NCBI RefSeq assembly: GCF_003473485.1
Contig: NC_053042.1
Span: 52,725,762 to 52,789,761 of the forward strand
Length of the DNA: 64,000 nucleotides
Reading direction: 5' to 3'
DNA from: Medicago truncatula
Taxonomy: Eukaryota; Streptophyta; Magnoliopsida; Fabales; Fabaceae
Shown here: piece by piece, positions 45,295-56,303 of the stretch
How positions within the stretch are numbered: position 1 is the stretch's first letter
Layout of the letters: each line of letters starts with the position of its first letter
The notes under the pieces: generated by a model
Seen by the model: only the letters and a program-made list of their open reading frames with translations
What the model was told of the DNA's origin: nothing
Database searches by the model: none
Program-made: the position numbers and the translations under genes

Positions 45295-45614
45295 GAACCG
45301 TCATTTTCCCATATGATGGTAGTTTCTAGGTTGTTTTATTTGAGAAGGGATCTTACCATTTCTTAAAAGGAAATGAAGAGCTCCACTATTAAAGTTTTTT
45401 TTTTTTTCCTAAAAAAAATCTATTCAGTTTTTAATAATATATAGCGTGTTTTAGTTTTGTATGTGTAAAATAACGAGAGAAAAAAAATTAATTTAATCTA
45501 CCCCCTGTGCAAATATATATAAATCACATTAGCCACCACACAGTTACATATTTATTTATTAATGAGAAAATTAAGAGGCCAGTTAAAAACAAGTAATAGC
45601 TGGATGAAATAGCA

Positions 45615-45845
45615 CTACTTGTTGGCCTTGTCAGCAGCATGAAGACCACCAAAATAGCCTTGTGGGTTGCTTTCAAATGCACCACGAGATATGTATGATC
45701 CACCACCTCCCGGTGCTTTCATTGAATCTCCACCACCACTGCCACCGGTGGACCCTTTGCTTCCACCACCGCCTCCTTTTGTGCCACCTCCTCCACCACC
45801 ACCACCTTTTGCACCACCGCCACCGCCACAACCTTTGCCACCCAT
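45615..45845 (-). CDS. Small glycine-rich protein, copy 3 (unknown function)
   Basis: A 76-codon intronless ORF on the minus strand (MGGKGCGGGGG... to ADKANK, TAG). The first 40 residues are almost entirely Gly/Lys/Ser/Thr. The C-terminal block DSMKAPGGGGSYISRGAFES NPQGYFGGLHAAD is the same as in the genes at 2597 and 18448 in spacing and key residues (MKAPGG, ISR, F, NPQGYF, LHA). One Cys at position 6. No signal peptide. It lies outside the MADS/QSOX cluster, is the most diverged member, and so is probably the older locus. Antisense proline-rich frames over it are shadows. Function unknown. Confidence 0.78.
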   Translation of the reverse strand: MGGKGCGGGGGAKGGGGGGGGTKGGGGGSKGSTGGSGGGDSMKAPGGGGSYISRGAFESNPQGYFGGLHAADKANK

Positions 45846-46289
45846 GTTTCAAACGATCACAAAAACAATTTGAAATATAAGAATTTTCTAAGAAATGGAT
45901 GGTAGTATTGTACAAAGTACAAACACAGTATAACTGGCTCCCTATTTAGAAAAAAAATGGTGAAGTTAATGGTCGTGGCCGGTGAAATACTTAATGTTGT
46001 GGTAAACACGCTTCTCATAATTCCCAACAAATATGCATGCTTGAATTCACGCATATATACCAAGATATCTTGACATTTTGGTACGACATCATAATGTGCC
46101 TTATTTCGTTTTCTTTGATGTTTTTATTTTTACACGAGATCTCAGAAGATTTTAAGAAGATTTTATTCACGTGGATTGCTGACCAAAAACCGTGTTTTCT
46201 AGAAGCTAAGATAGGTGGTTTGTACATTGCGTGTTCCTTAAGCAAATATTGTAACATTTAAGGAAACAATATATTAGCTTCAGAAATAT

Positions 46290-46803
46290 GTGCTGAAGAC
46301 TGTGTGATTCAGCAGAATGTTTGGCCCGATTTGTGCACAAGCCCATTCTGCATTGTAGTTGAGTTGAAAACTCAGAATCACTCAAAAGCTTTTAAGCAAG
46401 AGTTGATTCTTTGTCTAGGAGAGTGTCTCCATTACTGTTGTCTTTATTAAACCAATCACTAGTGACTGTGGTTGAGAAGGAAGTGAGAGGGGGATATCAT
46501 ATCTAGGAAGAGTCTTAGATAGAAATTGCACGGGTAGTGATGAAGTGAGAAGGCAGCGAACTGGGACTGTTCACATAAGACTTTGAATTGATACTACTAT
46601 AGTGAATTTCTTTCCTGGCTTGGTAGCCCCCACATGTAGGTGACGTTGCACCGAACTGGGTTAACAAACGACTTGTGTCTTTTACTTTCTGTCTTTATTA
46701 TTAAGTTGTTATTTCTGTTGACACGATGTCTTGACATCTTTCTAGACATTTCGCTTGTCGTTACATCGTGCTCAACATCTTTAACTGGGTGCCAGAATTT
46801 CAA
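46290..46803 (+). mobile_element. Copia-type LTR remnant
   Basis: Contains the string ttctttcctggcttggtagc, 'gttgcaccgaactgggttaa' and the end 'gtgccagaatttca', a layout I know from legume copia LTRs, where the next bases are a tRNA-Met binding site. Here that is missing, so it is a solo or truncated LTR. Limits are approximate and no target duplication was found. Confidence 0.6.
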
Positions 46804-47386
46804 GTACCATTATTAAGTATTGGTGTACTCACTGTAACCATAAATACAAAGTGAAAGATATTGAATTGTGTACTCAACATCTTTACCTGCGTGCCAGAAT
46901 TTCAAGTACCATTATCACTCTCAATTCAATATCTTTCACTTTGTATTTATGGTTACGGTGAGTACACAATTTGGTGGGTCACAACGCGAATAAGCTAGCT
47001 AGTCACGGTCACATGGTTACAAACACGATTTGGTGGGACATTATTTATTATTTCTGTTGGCACGATGTCTTGACATCCTTCTAGACATTTCGCTTGTCGT
47101 GACATCGTGCTCAACATCTTTAACTGGGTGCCAGAATTTCAAGTACCATTATTAAGTATTGGTGTACTCACTCTAACCATAAATACAAAGTGAAAGATAT
47201 TGAATTGTGTACTCAACATCTTTACCTGCGTGCCAGAATTTCAAGTACCATTATCACTCTCAATTCAATATCTTTCACTTTGTATTTATGGTTACAGCGA
47301 GTACACAATTTGGTGGGTCATAGCGCGAATAAACTAGCTAGTCACGGTCACATGGTTACAAACATGATTTGGTGGGACATTATGCC
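46709..47386 (+). repeat. 339-bp tandem repeat, each copy with an inverted repeat
   Basis: Copy 1 begins at 46709 and copy 2 at 47048, both with 'ttatttctgttg', ending at 'ggtgggacattat'. Each holds accataaatacaaagtgaaa followed about 90 bases later by its complement (tttcactttgtatttatggt), so each transcript strand could fold into a hairpin of about 34 bp. The first 95 bases of each copy are the end of the copia-type LTR. Confidence 0.85.
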
Positions 47387-47639
47387 CGAGTTTGTTCAGG
47401 GGGATTTCTTTAGGGACCGTACGAGGTACCTAATTTTCGTTTTCCCTAATTTTCGTCTTCTTTCGAGGATTTGGTTTAGCCCCCTCTTGTACATATTTTT
47501 CCCTTTTTATATATATATATATATATTTATATATATTATATGGGTGAGCTGAAGAGGATTGAAGTTCCCTGGGGTCCCAACCTAGTCGGGATGTCCAGCG
47601 GCTCTTTGATGTCTTCCTCACTCTTGATTCAGTAAAAAA

Positions 47640-48010
47640 AAATTGTCTTGGTTGTAAGGAGATCTGGTAGGGTTTTTGTTCTCTCGGTTCCCTGTTGCAG
47701 TTTTCATGTGATTTTGGTTTCAAGTAAGCTTTTCCCTGCTCAAACAAGATTTATTAGGACTTTTGTTTACTATTTTAGTTACATTGGCTTCTTAAGCTTT
47801 TCAAGGTTGAAATGGGGTATGTTAAGGATGGTTTTCGTTGCCTACTTTTTGTTACTGTTTTTATGTGATTTTGGTTTCTTTTTAAACTTTTCTGGGTTGC
47901 AATGAGATATGTTAGGAACTTTTACTAGTGATTTGATTTTTAGTGATTATTATTAGTTAATTTTTTTGTTGTTGTTCAGGGTTGGAGATCATGTGTTATG
48001 GCATTCTGGC
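47640..48010 (+). repeat. Dispersed repeat, copy 1
   Basis: 'atctggtagggtttttgttc' to 'gttgttgttcagggttggag' recurs at 49630-49970 with many substitutions and a shifted middle. T-rich, intron-like; each copy ends in a possible 3' splice site (ttcag|ggttggag). Confidence 0.6.
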
Positions 48011-48649
48011 TTCTAATTTATTTTCTTATTATTTCATGGCCGACTTCTTTGAACAATACTTGTATTTTTTACTGTTCAGTATGGATGATGAACTTTACTT
48101 TGTGCCATTTTTCGACCTTTGTCGGACGTTCAATTTTTTTATGTGACTCATCATGTGTTCATTCCCCCCGTTGCTCATAAGCTTACTTTTTGTAAATGTT
48201 ATTTATATGTTTATTGTTTGAACTTATGAATTTAAGTAAAATTCAAAAATGTTATTTGTATGAATTGTACATGTGTTTTTTTGCTTGTTAGTTCATAATA
48301 CATTTTATGAAATGAAGATATACTTTTTTATATTGTGCAATGATTCATCTACATGACTTACTATGCGTCTTGTGAGAGTGTGCATGTGTCTTTAAGTCTC
48401 GCTATGCATTAACATTAACATGTTCTCAATATATCCATACTTACTATCTTATAGATATTTGAAAAATGTTTACCGTGCTAAAATGCTTTGGATTGCTAAT
48501 AGGTCCGTATATATTAACATGTCACATTGTCACTAGTTGTACTTGTATGTTCCTACTGGATCTCACTTGTTAGTTGATTATATGTCTATTGTACCAACTT
48601 GTTTTAAATGTCATCTTAGGCATAGTCGATGTATGTGTATATTCTTTTT

Positions 48650-48896
48650 GGTATTTTAAGTTCGTGAAAGTGTTTTTCTGCCTAACATTCTCAACAATAT
48701 CGGCAATCAATGTATGTTTGAGGAAAAAGCAATCGTTGCTCCAACTCTTGATTATGATGAACAAGTTAATGATTATGTTTTGTCAATGATAAAAGGAGAA
48801 GAAAAACAATATTTAAGCTATAATACTCCTTGTAAATCTGATGAGGATTTTAAGAAACAATATTTAAGTGTTTCAGGATGTCAAACCGTCGTTTAA
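48650..48896 (+). pseudogene. Helitron helicase (RepHel/Pif1-like) fragment
   Basis: Frame gives FLPNILNNIGNQCMFEEKAI, VAPTLDYDEQVNDYVLSMIK and GEEKQYLSYNTPCKSDEDF, the segment following the helicase core in plant Helitron proteins (APT.D.V..VN..... GEE..YLS.DT.CKSDE). Only about 75 codons remain, with no Rep domain and no hairpin/CTRR end located. The two dispersed repeats on either side may belong to the same element. Confidence 0.7.
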
Positions 48897-49629
48897 CTTT
48901 GAAGGTTAGTGTTTCCATAATTTCGTGAGCAACCTCATCCAAAGCAACAACCTTGAGTTTGAAATACAAAAAAAAAAAAAAAAAAAAGATTTTACCTCCT
49001 TTTTGTAAGTAAATAAATGTTAACGAAGTAACAGAATCAGTTTGGTTAATAACTCTAATCCTCAAACAGTACCTAACAATTCTAACATATTAAATCTATA
49101 ATCAAGTGATGGTTCCATTCCTTAATATGCTTTGATAAAGTATAACATAATAGAAGCAGGAACTTAAGATTAACTTAGAAATTAACCTACTAACATGCTT
49201 GTCACACTTCTCACAGAAAAACAATTAATGATATCAAGAGAATTACACGCAAACCCAAACATTAAACGAATCCCACTACTCAGTCACTAGGATTTACGAA
49301 AAAGGAACCTGCTTTTCTTATTATTAATCCACCCACTCTACTCGTTTTGTTTTCTCACTCACATCAACCCGCATTTTCTTCTCCACCCTAGATCATTCTT
49401 TCCTTTCTCTCTCACCTCTCGTGATACTCTTTCTATCAATGTTCGTCTTTATTATACATAACATTCTTTATTATGCATTAAGATTGGTTATTGCTTTTGG
49501 CTTTTGTATTTTTATTTCGATTTGTTACTAGGAGTTTTATTTTACTACTTAAGCTTTTCTTGGTTGAAATATGATCTATCAGGGTTTTTCTTTGACATTT
49601 TTTATATGATTTTGTTTTCAAGTAATCTT

Positions 49630-49990
49630 GTCTTGGTCGTTATGTAATCTGGTAGGGTTTTTGTTTGCTCGGTTTCCTATTACAGTTTCCATGTGATTTT
49701 GATTAGGGATTTGGTTTACTATTTTTGTTTCATTAGTTTCTTAACCTTTTCTTTGTTTCATTAGTTTCTTAACCTCTTCAAGATTGAAATGATGTCTGTT
49801 ATGATTGGTTTTTGTTGTCTACTTTTTGTTACTATTTTTATGTGATTTTGATTTCTTTCTAAGTTTTTATGAGTTACAATGAGATATGTTATGAACTTTT
49901 ATTAGTGATTTGGTTTTATGTGATGATTATTAGTTATTTTGTTGTTGTTCAGGGTTGGAGATTATGTATTCTGGTCTTTTTCCTTCAACT
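49630..49990 (+). repeat. Dispersed repeat, copy 2
   Basis: Counterpart of 47640-48010, more diverged, with a short internal duplication of 'tttcattagtttcttaacc' near 49730-49775. Confidence 0.55.
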
Positions 49991-50119
49991 TTGCATTGAC
50001 AAGCGCGTTCTCATCTTTCAGTTGTGAAGAGCCACTATTGTGCCACAAGATTTGAGGTTTTTGTTGAATGAGAGCAACATGGACTTCACGGGTTTTTTGC
50101 TTCCCTCACTTGTAAGAGA

Positions 50120-50292
50120 CCTATTGATCCACATTGACCACACCCTAGCTATTGCGGCCCCTTATGGGACTTGAAGCCGCTGCCTCCGGCGCCGTTGCGA
50201 AACCTACCCTTGGAGAATATCCTCTGAACAACCATGTTGCTGGTTCAAACATACCCTCACAGTTGATCAACTTTGAGTGGCAAGTCTGATAC
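50120..50292 (+). pseudogene. Unidentified coding-like fragment
   Basis: GC content is clearly higher than around it, and one frame reads LEAAASGAVAKPTLGEYPLN then NHVAGSNIPSQLINFEWQV before a stop. It looks like an exon piece captured from a gene, but I do not recognise the family. Confidence 0.3.
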
Positions 50293-50392
50293 CATTTGCA
50301 GCTTTTACAATTGGTGTCTCGTATCTTTCCTTACGTCCTTTTCCGGTAATCTCTTTCTTTTACTTTTTTTTTTTTTTGTTTATGTGAAGAGA

Positions 50393-50398
<6 letters not shown>

Positions 50399-50442
<44 letters not shown>
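50399..50442. repeat. (TA)n microsatellite
   Basis: About 21 TA units after a short (GT)n. Confidence 0.95.
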
Positions 50443-50445
<3 letters not shown>

Positions 50446-50699
50446 ACAACAGTTAAACTAATCTATTACATATTAAAATAGTTTCAACAAAGCAAAAATG
50501 AAATCATAAAAAATTTGATTATCATACTTGTATATTACATGAGTTGAAGTTAATCAATTTTTTTTTTTTTTTTTTTTATGGTACAAAATTGATTTTGTAT
50601 GATAGGAATATAAAAAATTTGTACTTGAGTAGAAAGCTGCAAAACATTTATTAGTAAAAGCTGTAAATTATTATATTTTGGGTTAAAGAAACTTCAGTC

Positions 50700-51246
50700 A
50701 AGGAACTCAAGAATCTAGAGCAAATAAACTTCAACAGCATCACGAACACGATTCTCAAAGAAATCGAGCCATCTACCTCCAAACTGGTAATCTCTTAGCA
50801 TATTGACGCAGTCAAGGATCCTCTCGCTCTCCGACTCGAGGTCGAGTATGTCAAACAAGTACCCACCAGAGTTGTATAACACGTTTAGAAGCTGTCAAAG
50901 ATACAGAAAATACATCGCTCTTGGACTGATAAAGTACATTGTCCGGTGAGGGTAGAAAGCATCTACATTCTTTGAACGGAGAAACTCTAGAACCTTTTTG
51001 GCATCTTCAAGGTCACCAAACATTTTTTTCAGAAAATCAAGCCGAGGAAACGGTGGCAGATTTGCGCTGCTAGTTCCCTCGACTTCAAACATCGTCGAAC
51101 TCCGTCACGGTGGCAAAAGGGAGAAACCTGCATGAGTTCCTTTCCGATACGACGGAGAAAGGGAGAAGGTTGACGGAGATGAAGCGTCCCGTTCCAAACT
51201 GGCGGTGTATCGGAGATGAAGCTTTCTTCCCGATACGCCGACATTT
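50700..51246 (-). pseudogene. Unidentified gene fragment, frames broken
   Basis: On the minus strand, GC-rich coding-like frames follow one another: MSAYREESFISDTPPVWNGT (ATG at 51244), then after a shift ANLPPFPRLDFLKKMFGDLE and DAKKVLEFLRSKNVDAFYPH. After a stop comes LLNVLYNSGGYLFDILDLES, ERILDCVNMLRDYQFGGRWL and DFFENRVRDAVEVYLL, then stop at about 50721. The order suggests a single helical protein of perhaps 170 residues that has been frameshifted. I do not recognise it. It is far more GC-rich than its neighbourhood, which suggests a recent arrival or capture. Confidence 0.4.
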
Positions 51247-51259
51247 TGAAGGAGAACAA

Positions 51260-52938
51260 ACTTCATGATTAACTATATATTAACATGTCATTAGTTGTAC
51301 CTGTATGTTTAAACATGATCTCGCATGTTAATTAACTATATGGTTTTCCATTCAAATTCTTAAGAAGACAATTTTCTATATCATTGTATTTTACGATGAC
51401 AATAAACATGAGTCAAGGATAATTATTGTCTAAAGTATGTTTGTATTTGTCTCGACTAGTTTTTACACATGCATTGTCATATGTTGTTGTATCCACAATT
51501 AACACAAAACAATGATTAAAAATGTTGATTATGGATAAGGATGACCAACTATCAATGTTGATATTCAAAAAGCATTTGTTGACCTTTTACCAACTATTAC
51601 CATTCTAAATATTACAACAACTATAAACAATTCATATTACATTAAATTTATATAGTGAGCGATTTTGAAAATTTACCACAATTTCTTTTAAGTTGGTTGT
51701 AGTTGTAATCAATGTTTTTACAATTATCAACATGATAAGTGTTTGTCATATGTTTTTAAACCATATATTATCTACTTTATTATTATTAACATTGTTGTTT
51801 TAGCTTATTTGTTGATGTAAAAGATAATATTATATGAAAATTATTTACTAAAATTTGAATTATATAATCAACTGTGATATCAATGTTTTTATGATAACCA
51901 AATTTATATTTTAAAAATATAATTAGTACTCTTAATTTAACCATTAAACACAAAATTTAAACGTTAATGTTATTGTGGTTTTTTCTGTGTGCTGCATGAG
52001 TCTCATACTTTAATATTACATGAGTTGAAGTTAACCAAATTTTTTTGTGGTACAAAATTGATTTTTTATGATAGGAGTATGAAAAGTCTGTACTACACGT
52101 TGGGTAGAAAGTTGTAAAACATTTATTAGTAAAAACTGTAAATTATTATATTTTTGATAGAAAGTTGTAAGCTATTAAGAGAAAGAATCGACAATTAATA
52201 TATAAATGATAAACAAAAATTAAAGTTGTTTATACTTAGTGGCTACTAAAGTTTGCACTTAGCGTTTCACCGATATAGGTTTGGTTGGTTTCAAGCGCGT
52301 ACAATTGTTTTGTACACTCAAGTATGACTATAGGGTTGAACATAATAATTAGACTTTCAACTTGTACGATGCAGGGTCCTAATATGCCTTTCAAGAGCAT
52401 TTTAAAAAAATAAATGATATTTTAAAATGATTAGCGTTTCAACACAAACTTCTTCAATTGAAATAATGCATGATAAATTCACTCAACAAAACTTATATCA
52501 AAGTAATATTGAAGTTTATAGACCAATCCTATAGTCTTGAATTAGCTAAAACACATATCATCAGAGACTTGAAGGAACCTGCAAGAGAAAACAAACATAA
52601 ACAATAATCATAAGTTATTATTGAGTTTTACCATAACCTAAAGAAATTATACATCTACACATAAAAAAATGTTTCATATGAGTACGAGAAGAAAGTGATT
52701 CTCACAAAGAATTGAAAAGAATAATACCAAATAAGAAATCTCAGGAAAGAGAAACAAAATGAACCCAAAGAAAAATGGTAATGTAGATGAGGATGAAGAA
52801 AACACTTCGCAAGTAGACATACTTACAGTAATGCCAAAGCTTCTATGCACAACATTTTTTTTTATTGATTATGAGGAGGAAAAATAGAAGCAGCAAGTAT
52901 CATACTATTTACGAAGAAATGTATAAAAGAACACGAAT
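51260..52938. other. AT-rich intergenic, no gene
   Basis: A piece near 52020-52160 (acatgagttgaagttaacca, gtagaaagttgtaaaacatt) repeats 50535-50670. Nothing else recognised. Confidence 0.5.
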
Positions 52939-52947
52939 ATTAATATA

Positions 52948-53807
52948 GGCTTAAACATGCTTTTCATCCCTGTAATTATAGGCCGTTTGATTTTTCATCC
53001 CTGAACTTACTAATCCTTCCATTTTGCCCATGTAATTACTAATCATTTGAAAGTTCGTCCCTCTTCCCGGATAATCACTGCCACGTCATCAAATTAGCAA
53101 AATGGCATGGGAATTGACAAAAATACCCCTGGCTTATTTTTAAAATTCTGAAAATTGTTTTTATAAATTTAAAAATCTGAAAATAATTTTAAAAAATAAA
53201 AAAATTCTAAAAATATTTTGAAAATAACTTTTTCGAAAAAAAATGAAATAATTTTTCACATAATTTTAAAAAATATATAATCAGATTTTTTCGAAATTAA
53301 TATTCTGATTTTTAAAAAAATCTTTAAAAAAAATCAGATTTTTTAATAATTTTCGAAATTATATATTCTGATTTTAAAAAAATATATAATTTTCCATTTT
53401 TTTTTTCATATTTCAAAAAATATATTTTTTAAAATTATATAATCGTAAATTTTTTCGAAATTATTATTATGATTTTTAAAAAATCAGATTTTTTAATAAT
53501 TTTCGAAATTATATATTCAGATTTTAAAAAATTATATAATTTTATATTTTTTGAAATATGAAAAAAATTATATTTTTTTAAATTTTTTTTATTTTTTAAA
53601 ATTATTTTCAGATTTTAAAATTTTTAAAAATAAGCCAGGGGTATTTTTGTCAATTCCCATGCCATTTTGCTAATTTGATGACGTGGCAGTGATTATCCGG
53701 GAAGAGGGACGAACTTTCAAATGATTAGTAATTACAGGGGCAAAATGGAAGGATTAGTAAGTTCAGGGATGAAAAATCAAACGGGGGATGAAAAGCATAT
53801 TTAAGTC
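52948..53807. mobile_element. MULE-type foldback element
   Basis: Outer ends ggcttaaacatgcttttcat and the near complement atgaaaagcatatttaagtc, arms with 'catccctg' tracts, and a very AT-rich centre. Perfect 9-bp duplication attaatata at 52939-52947 and 53808-53816. Related in layout to 17321-18129. No transposase. Confidence 0.88.
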
Positions 53808-53816
53808 ATTAATATA

Positions 53817-54255
53817 TAAACTCAATTTAAATGTTCACAAATCAACTACCACCACCAACAACGTCAAATTTGAATAATGAAGCAAAATAAACCTGATTAA
53901 GAGAATAGAACTTATGGTGAATAAAAAGTTTAAGAAAGTGTCTTATTTAAAAAGTTTAAGAAAGTGTCTTATTTATAAGAAGGGTAAGTGGTTATCAAAA
54001 ACCACACACTATTATTTAATGGAATATGGCAATGAGGTTTTGCAACCCATGTGACTTATCAAAAACTACCCACTACATATTTGTTATGCATGCAGTGGCA
54101 ACAACAAAGCTACATTTTAAGGTTTAAGAAAATAAAATCAACTAAAAAACAGTTTGAAAAATTTATCTATTTTTAAGTTGATTTCCATCACTTGAAAAAT
54201 TTATCTATTTTTAAGTTATTTACATAAACTAGATATCTGACTCGTGTGATGCACA
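53817..54255. other. Intergenic, no gene
   Basis: Contains a short tandem duplication (aaaaagtttaagaaagtgtc twice, 53921-53970) and a similar one near 54165-54215 (ttgaaaaatttatctatttt). Confidence 0.5.
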
Positions 54256-54266
54256 TGTCTAATGTA

Positions 54267-54388
54267 TTTTTTTTTTTTTGAAGAAACAAAAATGAAATAT
54301 ATTACTATAAACACTGTAATTGTTGAAGCACAAGACGTGCCAAAACAATCACATAAAGATTACAACCCTCTCAAAATTACATCAACCC
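54267..54388 (-). mobile_element. LINE 3'-end stub
   Basis: Minus strand: a 3' UTR piece ending 'atatatttcatttttgtttc' followed by an A run (T run on +, 54267-54279). The 11-bp duplication tgtctaatgta flanks it (54256-54266, 54389-54399). Only 122 bp survived insertion. Confidence 0.75.
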
Positions 54389-54522
54389 TGTCTAATGTAA
54401 AACTTACTTTTAAGTTTTGATTCATTATTTGTATAATGAACTAATGTTGTTGTCAAAAACATATATGCATGTGAAATGAAAGACTGAAATTATATTCATA
54501 ATCAACACACATTTAATATATA

Positions 54523-54940
54523 TCTCAAATGCATTTAAAGGTCCTTTAAGTTTTTTCATTTTTCCTAAAGTGATCCTTTAAGTTTCAAAAGTCTCAAACA
54601 AGTCATTTTAGTTTTTGAATCGTTTCAAACAAGTCCTATTGTAGATAGCATAGTTGGTAATTGCTTCCTTGAACTCATCTTTGGTACCAAATCTGGCTCC
54701 TAACACCCACTTAAAATTAGTCATCTTTTTAGGCATAACAAATGGTGGATAATGTTCTTTGTTGCTATCATCAGAATCATCACCATCATCCTCTAAAAGA
54801 ACTTGTTTGAAACGATTCAAAAACTAAAATGACTTGTTTGAGACTTTTGAAACTTAAAAGACTTGTTTGAGACTTTTGAAACTTAAAAGATCACTTTAGG
54901 AAAAACGAAAAACTTAAAGAACCTTTGGATGCATTTGACC
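54523..54940 (-). mobile_element. Mutator-like element keeping a piece of its transposase
   Basis: Ends tctcaaatgcatttaaaggt and (complement) ggtcaaatgcatccaaaggt; 9-bp duplication taatatata at 54514-54522 and 54941-54949. Inside, the minus-strand frame 54820-54608 reads DDSDDSNKEHYPPFVMPKK and NFKWVLGARFGTKDEFKEAI TNYAI, the N-terminal DNA-binding (MuDR) domain of MURA transposases. Catalytic domain absent: an internal deletion derivative of an autonomous element. Confidence 0.82.
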
Positions 54941-54949
54941 TAATATATA

Positions 54950-55781
54950 ATAAATAGAAGTTTTATTGATAGTATAACAGAGTGAATGAAATGAAATGAT
55001 ATTCCTTTGGATATAAAAAAATAAAATAAAAAGGAGTGGTTTCTATTCCATCACATTACACTGTTTACATTCATTTTATTTTCCCTTCAATATGGGAGGT
55101 ATGTGATGGAATCCTTCATAATTTCAACTTTATCATAAGATCTTCACACCTACACACAACAACATCATCACTCACAATTATCGCATCGTACATAAACGGT
55201 GGATCCCTTGTTCAAAATTAACAAATATATGTTATATATATAGCGCATCGTTCACATCCAATAGGCCATTATTGAATCTTGTATCGTATCATACCTATAT
55301 CTAGTTATCAACCTACAACAGTGGGAGATCGAGACCAAAACATATAAATCAAAATCAATAAAAAAAAAAACATTATTATTATTTATTAGCAAGTGAAAAT
55401 GACCATAATAAAAGATAATCTACAAAATGCAAGTATTTATATATGAATCCAATTAAATATGAATCTCATTCCACATGGAGAAGATAATATCATATCATCC
55501 CTCAAAAAAGAAAATATCATATCATGAATAACGCACAAACTTGTTCAATCCACAAATGATTTTTGTACAGATCAATGATACTAGAGGTCTATATATAGCT
55601 AGACACACTTGACATAATTTTTTGAAGTGTTGTATGAATCAACCAAATACTAATCTCTATTCAACCTAAAATTAACGGATTCTATTAACATCACCAAAGA
55701 TCTATTAAAGCAAACTATAAAATTATCAGTGTTATTCAATTTTTAAAACATTGATAATCATCTACACCTTGATTAATTCCT
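54950..55781. other. Intergenic, no gene
   Basis: Includes the likely 3' UTR of the PADRE gene (minus strand) near 55781 and AT-rich sequence. Confidence 0.5.
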
Positions 55782-56303
55782 TTATCTTGACCTAATTGGT
55801 TCTTCATTTATAGTCTCCAAAATAGGTTTTTTTGATCTACAATAACTTAACCTATAACTAAACCCTGATTCCACACCTTCCAAACTCAACCTTGGAACAC
55901 ATTCATTTTGATCATTCTCAACACCATCACCCTTCACTTCCGAACTTTCATCCGGTTGAACACGTGTTTTTCCAGCACGTAATCGCTTCGCCGCCGAATT
56001 CGCCGCCAAAAACAGCACCGCCATGTCAGCTCCGGTGACCACAGAATTGAGCCTTCTCATAGGAAAAAAGATGTAAACATTTCCAAATTCCAATTCTTCA
56101 TCTGCAGCAAGAGGAGAAAATCTTGTAGAAATATGAAGAGATCGAGAGTTGACTAAGAAATAATTTGGATTCTCTAACATAAGCTCAGCAGCTTTCATGA
56201 TTTCTCTGAATTGTTTAACTTCTCCTGTTGGAAGGATTACTCTTGTTGCTTTTGCGTTCCTCATCAACGGTGGTGCTAAGGTGCATGAAACGTAGTTACC
56301 CAT
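55782..56303 (-). CDS. PADRE (DUF4228) domain protein
   Basis: A 173-residue intronless ORF on the minus strand. The start chosen is ATG 56303 (MGNYVSCTLAPPL); the longer in-frame TTG start at 56312 is not needed, and MGN is the normal start of the family. Gly2 fits N-myristoylation. Seen: ATRVILPTGEVKQFREIMKA, ELMLENPNYFLVNSRSLHIS, PLAADEELEFGNVYIFFPMR and RRLNSVVTGADMAVLFLAAN, the PADRE core; then a basic and an acidic stretch, and a C-terminal FSYRLSYCRSKKPILETINEE. PADRE genes respond to fungal attack and other stress in Arabidopsis; their biochemistry is not known. An (AT)n tract at 56435-56452 lies about 130 bases upstream. Confidence 0.93.
   Translation of the reverse strand: MGNYVSCTLAPPLMRNAKATRVILPTGEVKQFREIMKAAELMLENPNYFLVNSRSLHISTRFSPLAADEELEFGNVYIFFPMRRLNSVVTGADMAVLFLAANSAAKRLRAGKTRVQPDESSEVKGDGVENDQNECVPRLSLEGVESGFSYRLSYCRSKKPILETINEEPIRSR

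Noticed and set aside
45662..45880. Proline- and histidine-rich ORFs on the + strand (62-72 codons)
   Set aside because: They are exact antisense shadows of the Gly-rich codons of the minus-strand gene at 45615-45845.
46840..46960. MicroRNA precursor
   Set aside because: The 34-bp inverted repeat is real, but it is part of a tandemly repeated LTR-derived unit and has perfect long pairing, more like a repeat hairpin than a conserved miRNA.
50399..50442. CRISPR-like or minisatellite array
   Set aside because: A plain (TA)n microsatellite; no spacer structure, and the genome is eukaryotic.
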